Shown here: in pieces, positions 10,991 through 22,540 of the stretch
How the letters are laid out: each line of letters opens with the position of its first letter
How positions within the stretch are numbered: position 1 is the first letter of the stretch
Source: Mactra quadrangularis
Taxonomy: Eukaryota; Mollusca; Bivalvia; Venerida; Mactridae
Length of the DNA: 64,000 nucleotides
Assembly (NCBI GenBank): GCA_025267735.1
Contig: CM046301.1
Coordinates: forward strand, 14,320,190-14,384,189
Direction of reading: 5' to 3'
Made by a program: the position numbers and the translations under genes
Notes under the pieces: generated by a model
Databases searched by the model: none
The model's input: only the letters and a program-made list of their open reading frames with translations
What the model was told of the DNA's origin: nothing

Positions 10991-13900
10991 CTGAAAAACA
11001 ACAAAATATAAAATGATTGTATAATTATAATAAAACTATCACGGACTAGCTTGCTCTTTCAAAATTTTTCACCTGCAGATTTTGACATTATTGGCCTTCT
11101 GATTGCACAAGACACATTAGGAGGGTTGCCTGCTAGACTGTAGTTACTCACTCTTTTTCTCAATGCACTAACTACAGTCTTGCAGGCAACCCTAGAAATT
11201 TAAAACTAGGTTCAGGAAACTTGTTTCTGTTACTTAACATTTGGTTTGGGCAAGTCAATAAAAAGATGGGCAACATTCTTTAGAAGATTATGTTGAGTCC
11301 TGTACTTATATCATCAAAACATTTTTCCTAGACTACTTTCTAACAAGAACTAACTTGCCCTTTTTGAGTAATCTGACTCTTTACAAAAATAAATGTTTAT
11401 TACCAGAATACTAAGATGTATGCCTTTCAACTTTGTTCTGCACTGGTGCATCCTGCACAAACTAAGTTCTTGTGCAGAAAAAAAACATCAATTGGAGTTG
11501 GAATCAAATATATTCTTACAGAGAATACGCCATGTATACTATCATAAATATGTTATTTCTCAGTTGGGAATATGTTTGTCTCCATAGAAACAATTAATAC
11601 AATAAATAAGTTCAGAGAGCAATGTTGCTACATTCTATACAATAATACAAATGCTGCTTTTTCATTTAGCTTTACATGTATTTAGAATTGCAGGATTTGT
11701 TTAACAAAAATTATCAAATATCCAATTCAAAGAAATGGGTAACCATGGCAACCAAATATTTACAACTCAACAAGTGACATCAAATAATATGGGATCATAA
11801 AAATATCAATTTAGAAAACTACATATAGTGTGAAGAGAGAACAATATTTTCAAATTAAGCCATTTATTTCCTACTGTTGCCATAGTAACAAATTTGAATG
11901 AAGAGCCTTAAAATGTTACTTTGTGGTTAAAAATTCAATATCCTGTCATAAGACATGATATCAGACACTTTGAGTGTAAATAAATCTACCCTTTTCAAGC
12001 ACTAGTCTATATTTTATTAATATGGAAAAAGGCAAAATTATCAACCATTTCAATCCTCTGAAATGAGTAATTTCCACAAGCCCTAATTTCTTTTAAAAAA
12101 ACAGGCTTTGGGTTAAATGTGTTAAGGTGATGACTAAACAAATGAGACAAATTAAAAATATACAGCTTTGGGTTATTTTTGGCATCCATCTTGGTGGCCA
12201 TCTTGAATTTGATTACTTTTGTCCAGGCTGAGGAGCTTAAGAAATGGGTTTATGGTACTTATATAAGTACAGACACCATTATACTTTATGGTTGTAGTGT
12301 CGAATGCAGTGACAAAGTAAACTGCAATGAAACCATACCATCTCTTGGACTAAAATGTTGATGAACTGTGGAAAACAGCACATTTCTTTGCTGTGACTGG
12401 AATTATAGTGTAAGATGAAAGAAGAAGATCAAATATATTATAATTACCTTTCTTTCAGCTACAACCTTGTACAGATCAAGACATACCCCTGAAGATTTAG
12501 CACCAAGAGCAAACTCAGCTTCTCTTTTCCATGTAGCTAAAAACTCATCACTACTTTTACCTACAAATATTAAACCACTGTTAGTATACCTCGACACATT
12601 TATTTAGCTACAAAAATCAAAGTTGAGTCAATCATTTATGCAGAGTATAATATCACAATGTCATGATCTCCAGATTGAAAACAAACTTTTGTTTTTCATC
12701 AAATTTTTGCAGATGCCAAAAATAGGAAAGATTAAAATTCCAATGATTACCAGTCTGAAGTCATAACCAGTCAGCCGTACAGGTTACATTATCAGAATGC
12801 GACAATAATGAAAGTCCTGAGAAAAAAACTTGGTACAAATCAAAATGGTTCTATGCTGTGGAATCTATCAGTATCCCTGAAAAATTGCTAAGTTCTTACA
12901 CGAATTTGAGTTTCTATAAATAGCCTACCACCTTAATGTCTGCAAATCTGCATAAAAAATAATTTCATCAGAGGAATCCCTGAATAATTGACAGGATTTC
13001 TTTGGGATTCTGTGTAAAAAGCATATGTGTCAAACTCTGATAATCATTCAATAAAAAAACAAGTACAAATGTACATACCATGGTATTCTACATTGAATTC
13101 TAACCAAAAGATTTGTTTAGCTTTCATAACGTGATTTTCACAAGGTTTGGTTAATTGTTCATCCACATTTAGACTTTTCAAAGCAAATTTCTCATACAAT
13201 ACAACAGGTTGACATTTTGTACTAATATAATCCATTCTAGCCAACCCTGAGAGGATTCTCTCTAACCCTATCACATTGGTTACACTAAACACTGAAATAT
13301 AGAGGTACATTTGTAAATTGTTATGTTCATATATGTATGGTGATTATTGTAGAACTCAGAAAATAGCAGCGACACAGTAAGGTGCATCAAATGCCTAAAT
13401 GATAGCTTGCTGTTATATACTAAACTCAGTTTTCCATTTTGTTCTAACTTTTAACCGAGCACCTAAAGACCCTCAGAACTTATTCTGGCACAGTAACCAT
13501 CAAGACTCTAAGCACTATTGAAATATAGTGGTAAATTCATGTTTAACTTACATATGTAAGGTGATTATTGTTGAACTCAGAAAATGGCAGGGGGGAGGCA
13601 GAAAAGGGACAAGGTGAATCAAATGCCTAAATAACTAACTGGTCTGAATGATAATATTAAAGTTACAAATTTGTCATTTTGGTGTCATATATCAAACAAA
13701 GCTGTTACATTTAAAGAAAAAAACATTATCTCCAGAGTTCAGTGATATATCAAAATCAGAGAGTATGTATCATTCCTAGGCAGCATTAATTTTGGAAAGT
13801 ATGATTTTTGAGTAGAAATTTGATAAAAGTTGATTAGGCACTCTTTCCCCAAGTACATTGTATATGAAATAGTAAGAAAATGATTTGCAAACATCATTAG

Positions 13901-14987
13901 CATAGTCTGATGCATACAAAGAGGTAAAGGATATATGAACACAACATTATACATAGCAAACATTGATATGTAATTTCTATCAGTCTGAATAGTAAATTAA
14001 GCCATCCTGGCTAGCTCAGTTGGTAGCCCACAAGAGGTGGTAGGTCTGATTCTCAGGTGGGGCACACTTTCATAAAGCTTGGTCATGAAATAATTTCAAT
14101 GGTGACTGACAGCCACAATATGACAATGTGTTGCGACAGTGTAAGACTCAACTAAAATAAATGAATAGAAAAATGAATAGAAACAAAACAATTACCTGCA
14201 ATTATTCTGCTCTCTCCAGTGATCTGAAATGAAAGTATCAGAAATTAGAAAACTATGGACTTAACAGCTAACATTAGCAACACAGTTGGCAAGCATGGTC
14301 CTAATCAACCAATGACATATACATGTACATGTATTTACTATAGAGTCTTTGGTGAATTTGGAGTTGACATCTAACATTAGCAACGCAGTCATTTTGAATG
14401 GTCCCGCTCTATCATGGACGTATCTGTATATATAGTGTGTCTTCAATAGATTTAAATCATGCTGTACACCTTTGGTGGTTAGCATATTATACAAGTACAA
14501 TTAGTGACCAACAATGTTCAATGCTAATAATGCACATGTATATTATACAATGAGTAATACATGTATATAAAGAGTAACAGGGCTTTACATACATAGTTTG
14601 TGTACACACTTTGTGCAATTCATTAACCATATGTTTAGTTGGCAGTGCATAACATTCTGACTTGCAAGCAAGAGGTCATGGGTTTGAGCCCTGTAACAAT
14701 TCACTAGAACCCAAATATAGGTTGTTAGGGGCCATAATAAGACCTTCAATGTTGAGCCCTATTGGCGGCATCAGTCCAAACCTACCTTAAACATTCTAAC
14801 ACATTTGGCAGCAGTAGCATATCCACAGAGTAATGTCTTCACTTTCTCTACAACTGATGGTAGATCCATTCCACATTGACCTCCCATATTCAGGTCAATA
14901 CACAGAAAATAATAATTATTACCCTCCATTTTCTTTTGAGCTGCTTTACTCTGAGCAATCTTGTCTGGGGCTCGTTTTACTTGTTGT
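10835..14987 (-). CDS. Tandem muconolactone-isomerase-like domain protein
   Basis: Five minus-strand exons (14786-14987, 14196-14223, 13079-13291, 12448-12560, 10835-10990) join in phase. From the Met at 14929 the product is 217 residues with no signal peptide or membrane span, so probably cytosolic. Both halves resemble the small ferredoxin-like (dimeric alpha/beta barrel) fold of muconolactone isomerase. In half 1 (about 1-96) the block FKITGESRIIAVFSVTN plus LERILSGLARMDYISTKC parallels the R-I-V-G-x-Y-x-x-x-S-V-F-D-V ... L-P-L-F-P-Y-M block of the bacterial enzyme. Half 2 (about 115-200) has EFALGAKSSGVCLDLYKVV and LNDLAFNLPLMKENG. Fusion of two halves would make an internal pseudo-dimer. 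I recall no characterised animal member; isomerase activity should not be assumed. The exon-1 reading frame is open upstream of the Met, so an upstream coding exon may exist. Confidence 0.75.
11122..11193. mobile_element. 72-bp hairpin element (AGGGTTGCCTGC), copy 1
   Basis: Arms of 25 bases (11122-11146 and 11169-11193) pair at 24 of 25 positions around a 22-base loop. The loop, ACTCACTCTTT....CAATGCAC, is shared with 55515-55592. Between the last two exons of the MIase-like gene. Confidence 0.8.
12448..12560 (-). CDS. MIase-like gene, fourth exon
   Basis: The acceptor is placed at tttaatatttgtag (exon from 12560), because the nearer-looking ctaacag 20 bases upstream would create an in-frame stop. 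It encodes GKSSDEFLATWKREAEFALG and SSGVCLDLYKVVAERK, then donor gtaatt in phase 0. Confidence 0.8.
13079..13291 (-). CDS. MIase-like gene, middle exon
   Basis: Acceptor ctatatttcag, donor gtatgt. It completes half 1 (VFSVTNVIGLERILSGLARM ... QPVVLYEKFA) and starts half 2 with AKQIFWLEFNVEYH. Confidence 0.8.
13424..13515 (-). pseudogene. Duplicated fragment of the MIase-like terminal exon
   Basis: About 90 bases nearly identical to 10789-10880 (end of the terminal exon plus 3' UTR) sit inside the intron between the micro-exon and the middle exon. In the copy the codon for Gln in SAQSLDD has become TAG, and Asp has become Gly in the following DD pair. It has no acceptor of its own next to it, so it should not be spliced in as a useful exon. 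Confidence 0.8.
14001..14160 (+). repeat. Second SINE-like family, copy 1
   Basis: Begins with a box A-like CTAGCTCAGTTGGTAGC and continues to ATATGACAATGTGTTGCGAC and an A-rich tail. Related to 34244-34456. In the MIase-like gene intron. Confidence 0.65.
14196..14223 (-). CDS. MIase-like gene, 28-bp micro-exon
   Basis: Acceptor tcatttcag, donor gtaatt; nine codons (ITGESRIIA) plus one base. It is required both by reading phase and by the family match, because it supplies the conserved [IV]-x-G-[ES] turn between two neighbouring exons. Confidence 0.7.
14639..14785 (+). repeat. tRNA-like SINE remnant
   Basis: GTTGGCAGTGCATAACATTC followed 45 bases later by GGGTTTGAGCCC resembles degenerate box A/box B spacing. 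It ends just before the MIase-like exon at 14786-14987, on the opposite strand. Confidence 0.4.
14786..14987 (-). CDS. MIase-like gene, first recognised exon
   Basis: Acceptor ctttccag, donor gtaggt. It encodes MEGNNYYFLCIDLNMGG and CGYATAAKCVRMFK. The codons before the Met (QQVKRAPDKIAQSKAAQKK) are open and basic, so translation could begin in an earlier exon; none was recognised between 14988 and 16450. Confidence 0.75.
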
Positions 14988-16452
14988 CTGGAAAGATATA
15001 ACAGTGTATGGTTTAATAAGAAATATCTTCATGGTTTAACTTTGAGTTTAATCCCTAACCACAAGTAACTTGTCTTCTGCTTATTTGTCTTCATATTTTG
15101 ACCATACAGCATCTTGATCCTCATCTGTGTGTCAATTGTAAGTGGCTATAGAGTCACTCCAAATGCCTACTGTTTAAAACTCTAGCAACATGGTTGAAAG
15201 TCTTGACTACCACCCAAGAGGCCTAGGTTAAATTCTTAGTCAGGGCATTCAGTTTAATACCAAGTCAATGCATAGACATTTTATATAATGAGACGTGGTC
15301 ATATAGTCAGCAGTCTTGCTGTTAAAAGGGTAATCCCTTTAGTACAAGATTAAGCGCCTTGTCTATCACCCAGGTTTGATTACCACTCAGTCAGGGCATG
15401 GATACAGTTTTTATTCTCCTAATTTACTTATTCAAGGATATAATTGTCAATCAGTTATTATACTGACAAGACAGTGCAGGCGCATAGGAAGGATCTGAAT
15501 ATTGGGGGCGCAGTTGGGGTGGGTACGGTAGGGGTGTCCCCTCCTGACGGTCAAACTTTTTTGTGAATGTAACCATCTGAAACTCGATTTCCAGCACTTT
15601 CCTGTTAAAGAACAAATTTTTGTATTAGACCTCAAGATTTTCAATATGTGTCATGAAAATCTACTTGCGGTGCTGTTGCTGCTGCTTGCCAGAATATTGG
15701 GGCCGTGGCTGCGGCCCCTGGGGCCCCAGCTCCTACACACCTGCAGTGAGACACAGTACAAATATTCTTAGATTTCTTCAGTGTAATAGACTGAACTATT
15801 CAATAACATTAAGTTGACCTACTAGTCTAACATATTAGACCTCCACATTGATTCCAATACCATCCAAAACCTACCTTGTTGTTCCGTGAGCATAAACTTT
15901 ATCCTATATGCCAAGCACTGAGGGACCAGGAAGCACACTCTAAAGTGCTTAATCTAAGAAGTAAAAATTTGTTTCACAATCAAGCCAGAATAGATTAGTA
16001 TAAAACTGATAAACTAAAACTTTTGTACTTGTAGTTAAGTCTATGACTTTCTATAAAATATAATCAATTAATGCAAAGTAATTCCAGGGCTTAGATAAAA
16101 AAGTATTGCCAAGGTAATGACACTTCTTTGACATGATAAGGCGAGCAGCAGCTTGTTTGATAGAGCAATTAACATCACTCAAATTTCAATTTGAGCAGAG
16201 TCAAACTCAAAGCTATTATTCATATGTTTAATTGGTAAATAAACGAACTCTGTGGTAAGAAGCTAAAATCATTCGAGCGTTTTCTCTTACATACTGAATC
16301 AAAGTTAAATCAAATACATAAAAAGATAAAATCATACAATGACAAACAATAAATACTAACTTTTCGGCGTTTTAAGTTAATGAGTTTGGAATATGAAACC
16401 AACGCCGCCTGTAAGAGTTATCTTTCTTGAGAAACTCTTCTTTAATGTCCTA
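14988..16452. other. Upstream region of the MIase-like gene
   Basis: No exon recognised. It holds degenerate tRNA-like SINE heads (about 15160-15260 and 15340-15410), a GC-rich stretch near 15690-15745 (GGGGCC repeats), and a minus-strand copy of a dispersed repeat (15838-15958). The real promoter is not identified. Confidence 0.4.
15838..15958 (-). repeat. Dispersed SINE-like repeat, copy 2
   Basis: Reverse orientation; carries CTTCCTGGTCCCTCAGTGCT and AAGGTAGGTTTTGGATGG. The AACAACAAGGTAGGT string looks like a splice donor on the minus strand upstream of the MIase-like gene but belongs to the repeat. Confidence 0.65.
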
Positions 16453-16461
16453 CATTTTGAC

Positions 16462-18582
16462 GGACAGGTATAAACTGCGGCCAAATGCGGTCAAATGTGC
16501 GGCCAAGAAAGTGCGACCAACAAACTGCGGCCAATAAAGTGCGGCCAAATTATACAATGTTTGTATCGAGTTTTCGTAAATAAAAAAGTGATATGAAATA
16601 TTTGTTCTATAATATGAGTTTGAAGGGCGTTGTTGTGAAGATATTTTGAGATTGTAATTTTAAAAAAGGATGAATAAATTTATGAATGGAGACTATTATG
16701 ATCTCCTCCCTCGAATTCAATGTAATTAAGAATGTATGTACGTTGGCAAATTTTGAATAAAAGTTTGAAAATAGTTACAATTATGTGTTGTTGTTTTTAA
16801 TTTTTTGACCATAGTTACAGTTAAGTATTGTTTAGTGATGTTGATTTTCTTATGATTTCAAAATTGTAATTGCGTTTTCACAGTTTGACTCGGCATACAT
16901 TTAACATCAAACATGTGTACTGTATAACAAGTATTTATTACTATTTAGTATTATTTACTCAATTAAAAGCCATTATAGGATTTATCTATTTAATTATGTA
17001 TTTTGAAGAGAAAAGTGATATTTTAATCAACAATTCTAACAGAAATAAGAATTTATTGTATAGTGTTTGCACGTTTGCTACATACTTGAGAAAAAAATAT
17101 TTTTGATCGACCAATCAATAGAATGGGAGCATATCTGGTTATCTTCGGATCAATACCTCCTATCTGGGAGAAACGTCTTCTAACGTAGCCTCCTCTAATT
17201 TCACTGTATGTAAGTCTGGATACCCTTCACCACAATAACACATGTTGAAAATATTCCATCACCATCTATTTACACTAATGTACACTTTAAAAACTTATTA
17301 AGATTAAAATTAAAAAATAAAAGTTTCAATCACTCTAGTGATATCTACGTGTTAAAATGAAGTTTAATGGCAAAAATTGACTCTGTTGTATGTTTTGCCA
17401 AGACTAAAATAGAAATTGCTAACTTCTGAGAGTGGTGACCCCTAATCCTTCTGCTTTTACCACTGATGCTCGCCATAGATCGATAACGATTTGCATGAAT
17501 ATGTATTGTTTCTAAGCTTTTGACGGTCGATCAAAAAAGTGCAATTTATCAATTTGAAACTCTGTAAGGTATCATACTTGTAAATGTGTGCTTGTCTCTA
17601 TAATAATCAATTTACCGTCTTACTTAATTACTGTACACATAAGAACATTTTCATTAATTTTCAGTCATGTAATTTTTCAAAAAAGGGACACTATACAAGA
17701 ACTGATAGTTGCAATTACCTTATTTTATATAAGTTTCAGACAAAATGCTTACTGTTACCAATTATTGTTATAATAAAACTTGTTGCTCACATTATTTATC
17801 TCTTGAATGTGATTTTGAATCAGTTAAGTCATATCCCTACAAATTTAAAATGCTAAATTCCTATTGTGCCTCTAAAGATTTTATTCCGACATTATCTGTT
17901 TTGTTTTCTTGACTCACATACACGATTATCTTTTTTAAATTCGATTTCTTGATAAGTTGTAGTGACCCTCACCGCTAGAATATCAATTTTTTTAAAATAA
18001 CTTCTATTTCCCAAAAGGTCACATCACCGTTTAACAAATAGTTGAGCCTATCGTTTATGTTTGTCACGTGATCTTTATTTCCCGCCCGATTGTGCAATTT
18101 TCAACAATATATCGTATACGTATTCGGAATTAGATCTTTATCCACACTCTCTTGTGTCATGAAAAATACCAATTTGTATATATATTGTCACCATACAGCT
18201 TTAATTCACCTGCTGCGTGCGAAATAAGCAAACATCTTTCTCACTTAAAAATAGTAAAATTGAAATGAAATCTACGCAAAATTAGTTATCTTAAACAAAT
18301 CTAAGCACTTCTATACGATTTACCTCCCTTTGACAATGGATTTAATATTCTAAATTTCTTGACTCCTACTCTGTTTTTAATTTTCATTAATATAAAATAA
18401 GTTTAGAGATACACAATATTAACGAATGTTATTCAATTAAAAATTATTTATTATCTCAAAAAGTAAAAAAAAACTCGATACAAACATTTTATAATTTGGC
18501 CGCACTTTATTGGCCGCAGTTTGTTGGCCGCACTTTCTTGACCGCACATTTGACCGCATCTGGCCGCAGAATATACCTGTCC
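16462..18582. mobile_element. 2.1-kb non-autonomous DNA transposon with 9-bp target duplication
   Basis: Terminal inverted repeats of about 110 bp (16462-16575 and 18470-18582) start GGACAGGTATA and contain five to six spaced copies of a TGCGGCCAA-type motif, a likely transposase-binding array. The element is flanked on both sides by CATTTTGAC (16453-16461 and 18583-18591), a perfect 9-bp target-site duplication. The interior is AT-rich with only short ORFs. A 9-bp duplication fits Mutator-like or Merlin-type elements; the superfamily is uncertain. Confidence 0.85.
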
Positions 18583-20130
18583 CATTTTGACCTCGGTTCG
18601 TACCAAGGAAGATTCGTAACAATGAAGTGCGCTAATGTTATTTGCTATTAACAGTGACAGAACGGGCGGGGTTATTTTTTTCAATATCCCCACAATTTTT
18701 CCAGATACATATTCTTGAAAGAAAAATAGTTTGGATTCCAAATGATAGTTTGTGTGCTCAGATCTAACTGGACTCATGGCCTAGCCCCTGAAACATTTTC
18801 ATAGACTAGAGCCACGCTTGGACAATTGTTCAGAATTATCATTTCAAAACATTTCATTCGAGCATTAAAATTATCAGACCCAGAGTCACCGGAAGGTAAA
18901 TGGGGTGCCCCAACCCCACATTTTCTTCTTTAGTTATGGCTATCCAACTCTGGTTATATATGACCACGCGTGGGTAGTTATAACAAGTATTATAGCTGGT
19001 CAGCTTCAAATGATTTTTTTGACAACCCTAAATTTTCATGATATTTTTTTTTTCGTGAACAATGAGTTCATAAAATCTATACATACACGATATGTTCTAG
19101 AAAAAACACGCTTTCGAAATTCCATAAATGTATAGACATATATAAATACACAATGTATATATACACATGTATGTATTTACACGTATAAATTAATAATTAA
19201 TTGACGGTATCATAAGTTTCTTTTTCATACAATAACCGAGCTGTCAACAATCCGATGACAGGTTTTTAATTGGAGTAAAAATCCAGAACATTTTTAAAGT
19301 ATAATATAACCACCGAACTCTTAATTGTTAAATTGAGCAAGGTTAATAATTGCTTTACCTTAGATACGTTGTGAAATGAGTTGACGAAAGTAACATTATT
19401 AGTATGTCCGTCAAAACAGTATTCAGACATCGTTATGTTCCATCTACATAAAAGGCTGCTTTAAAATGATGTTTTATTAAAAAAATCAAAATGCACAGTG
19501 GTCATATAGAAGATAAACTCCTATCCGTCTTTATTTAAAAGTGCATTTGAAGGTAGCCCGCGAGACTATTTTGTGGTTTACGTCGCATTTAGATATTTCC
19601 AGTAACAGTACGATTGTTCAGTACTTCAACTTCCGGTCCGTCGACATGCTTAGGTCTCTGGATCCAAGCTTTAACACAAGAGTAAGCACATGGCACCTAG
19701 TGAGTGGCAAATTCCTAATCTCTTGTAAAGGTAGGCGAGAGAACGGCCGAAATTGATTCACATCGAATGTTAAGATCCCGCACGGGAAACGAAACTTTTC
19801 CCTAAGAATTCGTTGTCAGACGTGCCCAACTGAGCTACATGTAACTAAACATACTATTGCAATTCATATTGACATAATAATTTCAACCAAAGAGCTGTAA
19901 TGGTTACAGTTGTCTTCATTGTTACTGCAAATCAACTTAATGTAATGCAAACGTGCTGTGTACGCTGCTCTATGCATTAGGCCATGCCAAATTGGAATTC
20001 TGTTAGGCGTCAACTAAAGTTTGACAAACGTAGGTACCTATTCACAAAAACACAAACTGAAAACAAAAACACAAATATTTTACATATTAAATATTTCAAT
20101 CACTATCGAGTCTCAAATAGCGTTCATGAC

Positions 20131-20840
20131 TTTGGGCGTTCCAAAACACCGCACCAATCCTTTTTCATGTTTTGCTGGGGATTGGGATTACGCTGTTGTT
20201 TTCGTTTGTCTTTGTGAGAAGACGAACAACCTGCACGAGTCGTACATAAGATCGCACGATCATGGCGCATGGTCCTGTTTAACAACCCTCTTATAGTAGA
20301 AAACATTTAGAAAATTTAACACCACTTTTTAAATATACTTTGGCTCTATATCAAAAATTCTCACTCCGAGTCATTTTGGTTAAAAGTAACTTTATCTACA
20401 AACGTTTTAGTCATAATTATTGCATATCTTTTTCATTTTTATATATATAAATTTGGACATTATAAATTTCCTAAAAGGTTTGAAGGTAAAGTTACTTTTC
20501 AACCAAAATGATTCTTCGAGTGAAACAAGACAAAATGAATATTTGATATAAAGCCAAAGTTAATTTAAACATGGTGTTGCCTAAAATCAAGTTGTCTATA
20601 GTGGTGTTTAATTTTACTAAATGTTTATACTTAGATATATAGAGGGGAACACAGTGTAGTGCGACATGATCGTGCGACCTTATGCACGACTCATGAAGAT
20701 TGTTCGTCTTCTCTCGAAGACAAACGAATATCAACAGCGTACGTACAATCCCTAGCAAAACATCGACAGCTGAGGTAACCATGCCTTATTTCCCTTCTCT
20801 TTATGAGAAAGGATTGGCGTGGTGTTTTGGAACGACCTGA
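20131..20840. mobile_element. 0.7-kb palindromic element
   Basis: Left arm GGCGTTCCAAAACACC (from 20134) mirrors GGTGTTTTGGAACG (20821-20834), and similarity continues inward through AAGACGAACAA/TTGTTCGTCTT, ATCGCACGATCATG and CAAAATGATT/GAGTCATTTTGG. The arms are about 250-300 bases with a spacer of about 80 bases around 20410-20480. It looks like two head-to-head copies or a fold-back transposon. Confidence 0.7.
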
Positions 20841-21337
20841 GCCATAATATGTTTCACCAAGAGATGGCAAACGCTTGGTAGTGTGTATGACTGAACGTCA
20901 AAAAGTACAATCCTTATTGCGTAGTGTCATCTTTTGTATTACAGGTAAAAAACTATTCAACGGTTTACGAACTTTTTAGATAACCATGTCTATTAAATTC
21001 AATTTGACTTTAGTACAAGTAATTTTAAGATGGTATGTTCAGTGTTAATAATTTAACAAGTCACACAATTTTTATGTCAATTGAGGACCTAAATAACCCA
21101 TTAGATCAATATTTCAAAATTAATATACACTTCAAAATTATTTCCATTGTCCCTCTAATATTTTATGCAGTATATTTAAACGATATTATATTTATGCCCT
21201 TAGGGCATTCAATTGAAATATATACCAAAGAGTATCTACTCGTGTAAATATATATGCAAGGGAGACAATCTAGTCTAGGATACAAAACACCACAGTTGCA
21301 TCCCGTGGCATTTTAATGAGGTTACCATGTAATATGA

Positions 21338-21553
21338 TAAGACCATGCCAAATTGGAATTTTGTCAAGGGTCAACTGAAGTTTGACAAATCTAGGTTTTT
21401 CCTGAGAAAAATCAGTTATCGAATCCCGGAACAACATAATTATTTAAGAAAAAATCGACAACAATTTTGTGTTTTATTTTTTTTAGATAGAGGACTCTAA
21501 AACCTACGCACACGCGGACGCTTAACAAAATTCCGATATATGGCATGGCCTTA
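21338..21553. mobile_element. 215-bp MITE with TAAGRCCATGCC ends
   Basis: Terminal inverted repeats TAAGACCATGCCAAAT and ATATGGCATGGCCTTA bound a short AT-rich body. A second copy of the left end (TTAGGCCATGCCAAATTGGA, then GTCAACTAAAGTTTGACAAA) occurs at 19977-20035, next to the 0.7-kb palindrome. Confidence 0.65.
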
Positions 21554-22245
21554 GCCTTTCTGTTATAATAACCGTCTCCGCGTCACAATCACTGCACAGA
21601 GCTGTAACGTTCCGTACCTACCCTGTAACATGGTGTGCAAGAGATCGAGCGTCAATAGTCTGTACAGAAGCTTAAATCTATTAGACTTTTACATGTACAA
21701 ATTGCTTGGTCGCAGTTAATAGGTTACATTTAATACAAAATATTCAAAATAAATTAAACAAGTAAAAAAATATGATAAATAACAAATCCCACCTACTGAT
21801 CAGAATAATTCCCACCTACAAGTATCACCAAAGATGTCCCCTGTATTCTATTGATTTGTATTTATAACCCCTGACCTTCCTACATAATTAAATGAGCCTG
21901 AACTTTTTTAACATACCCATTGGGTTTCACGGACCTTTAACCCGAAACGTGAATAATATACGACGTATGTATACAATTTATCATAGATACCCAAATATTG
22001 CCTCCTTTATCAGCCTCGGTATCACATACATACCATAAATAATGACATCAAGCTGGAAGACCTGGGCTAAACATGCACTGTAAGCTAAACTAGAACATAC
22101 ATGTACTATTTCATTTTCAGTTCAAAATTGGGTTATACATTGTAATAGTACATTGTAATTTGCTAATTTTAATACATGTATAAGTATTATAAGTAACATG
22201 TAATTTGATACCGTGGTTACATGTATTTCTATTTAAAATTATAAT

Positions 22246-22420
22246 CAACCGGGTCGGTAGCGCAGTTGTTAGCGCATCTGGATTTCATATCTATTGTCCC
22301 GGGGACGGTTATACCCTCTCATGCAAATTTGACAATTATGTCAATTTTCCTCCATTAATATGGTATATGGAGAAGTTTCCTGTCTTGTGGGAGGGTAGGT
22401 AAGTACTGGTTATAGACAAG
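22246..22420 (+). repeat. tRNA-derived SINE-like element, third family
   Basis: GGTCGGTAGCGCAGTTGTTA is a clear box A-like head and GGGGACGGTTATACCC a decayed box B. The following body (CAAATTTGACAATTATGTC) is not shared with the other families in this window. Confidence 0.6.
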
Positions 22421-22540
22421 AGTCCAAGAAAACTAAGTTTGGTGAGCTGGACCATATAAAATTGACACGGCGTTTAACCCAGTATAAATAAAATAATTCT
22501 ATTTATAATGATCACTCGCCATTCTCATATATATTCTCAA

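Noticed and set aside
12560..12600. Alternative acceptor ctaacag about 20 bases upstream of the fourth MIase-like exon
   Set aside because: Used with the phase left by the previous exon it gives an immediate stop (GTT TAA).
15878..15958. Possible first exon of the MIase-like gene ending AACAACAAG before gtaggt
   Set aside because: The sequence is a copy of a dispersed repeat also present at 2788-2950 and 56004-56158, and it adds no sensible coding frame.
18451..18777. 108-codon minus-strand ORF
   Set aside because: It runs across the transposon's terminal repeat and its target duplication into flanking DNA, so it is not a unit of its own.
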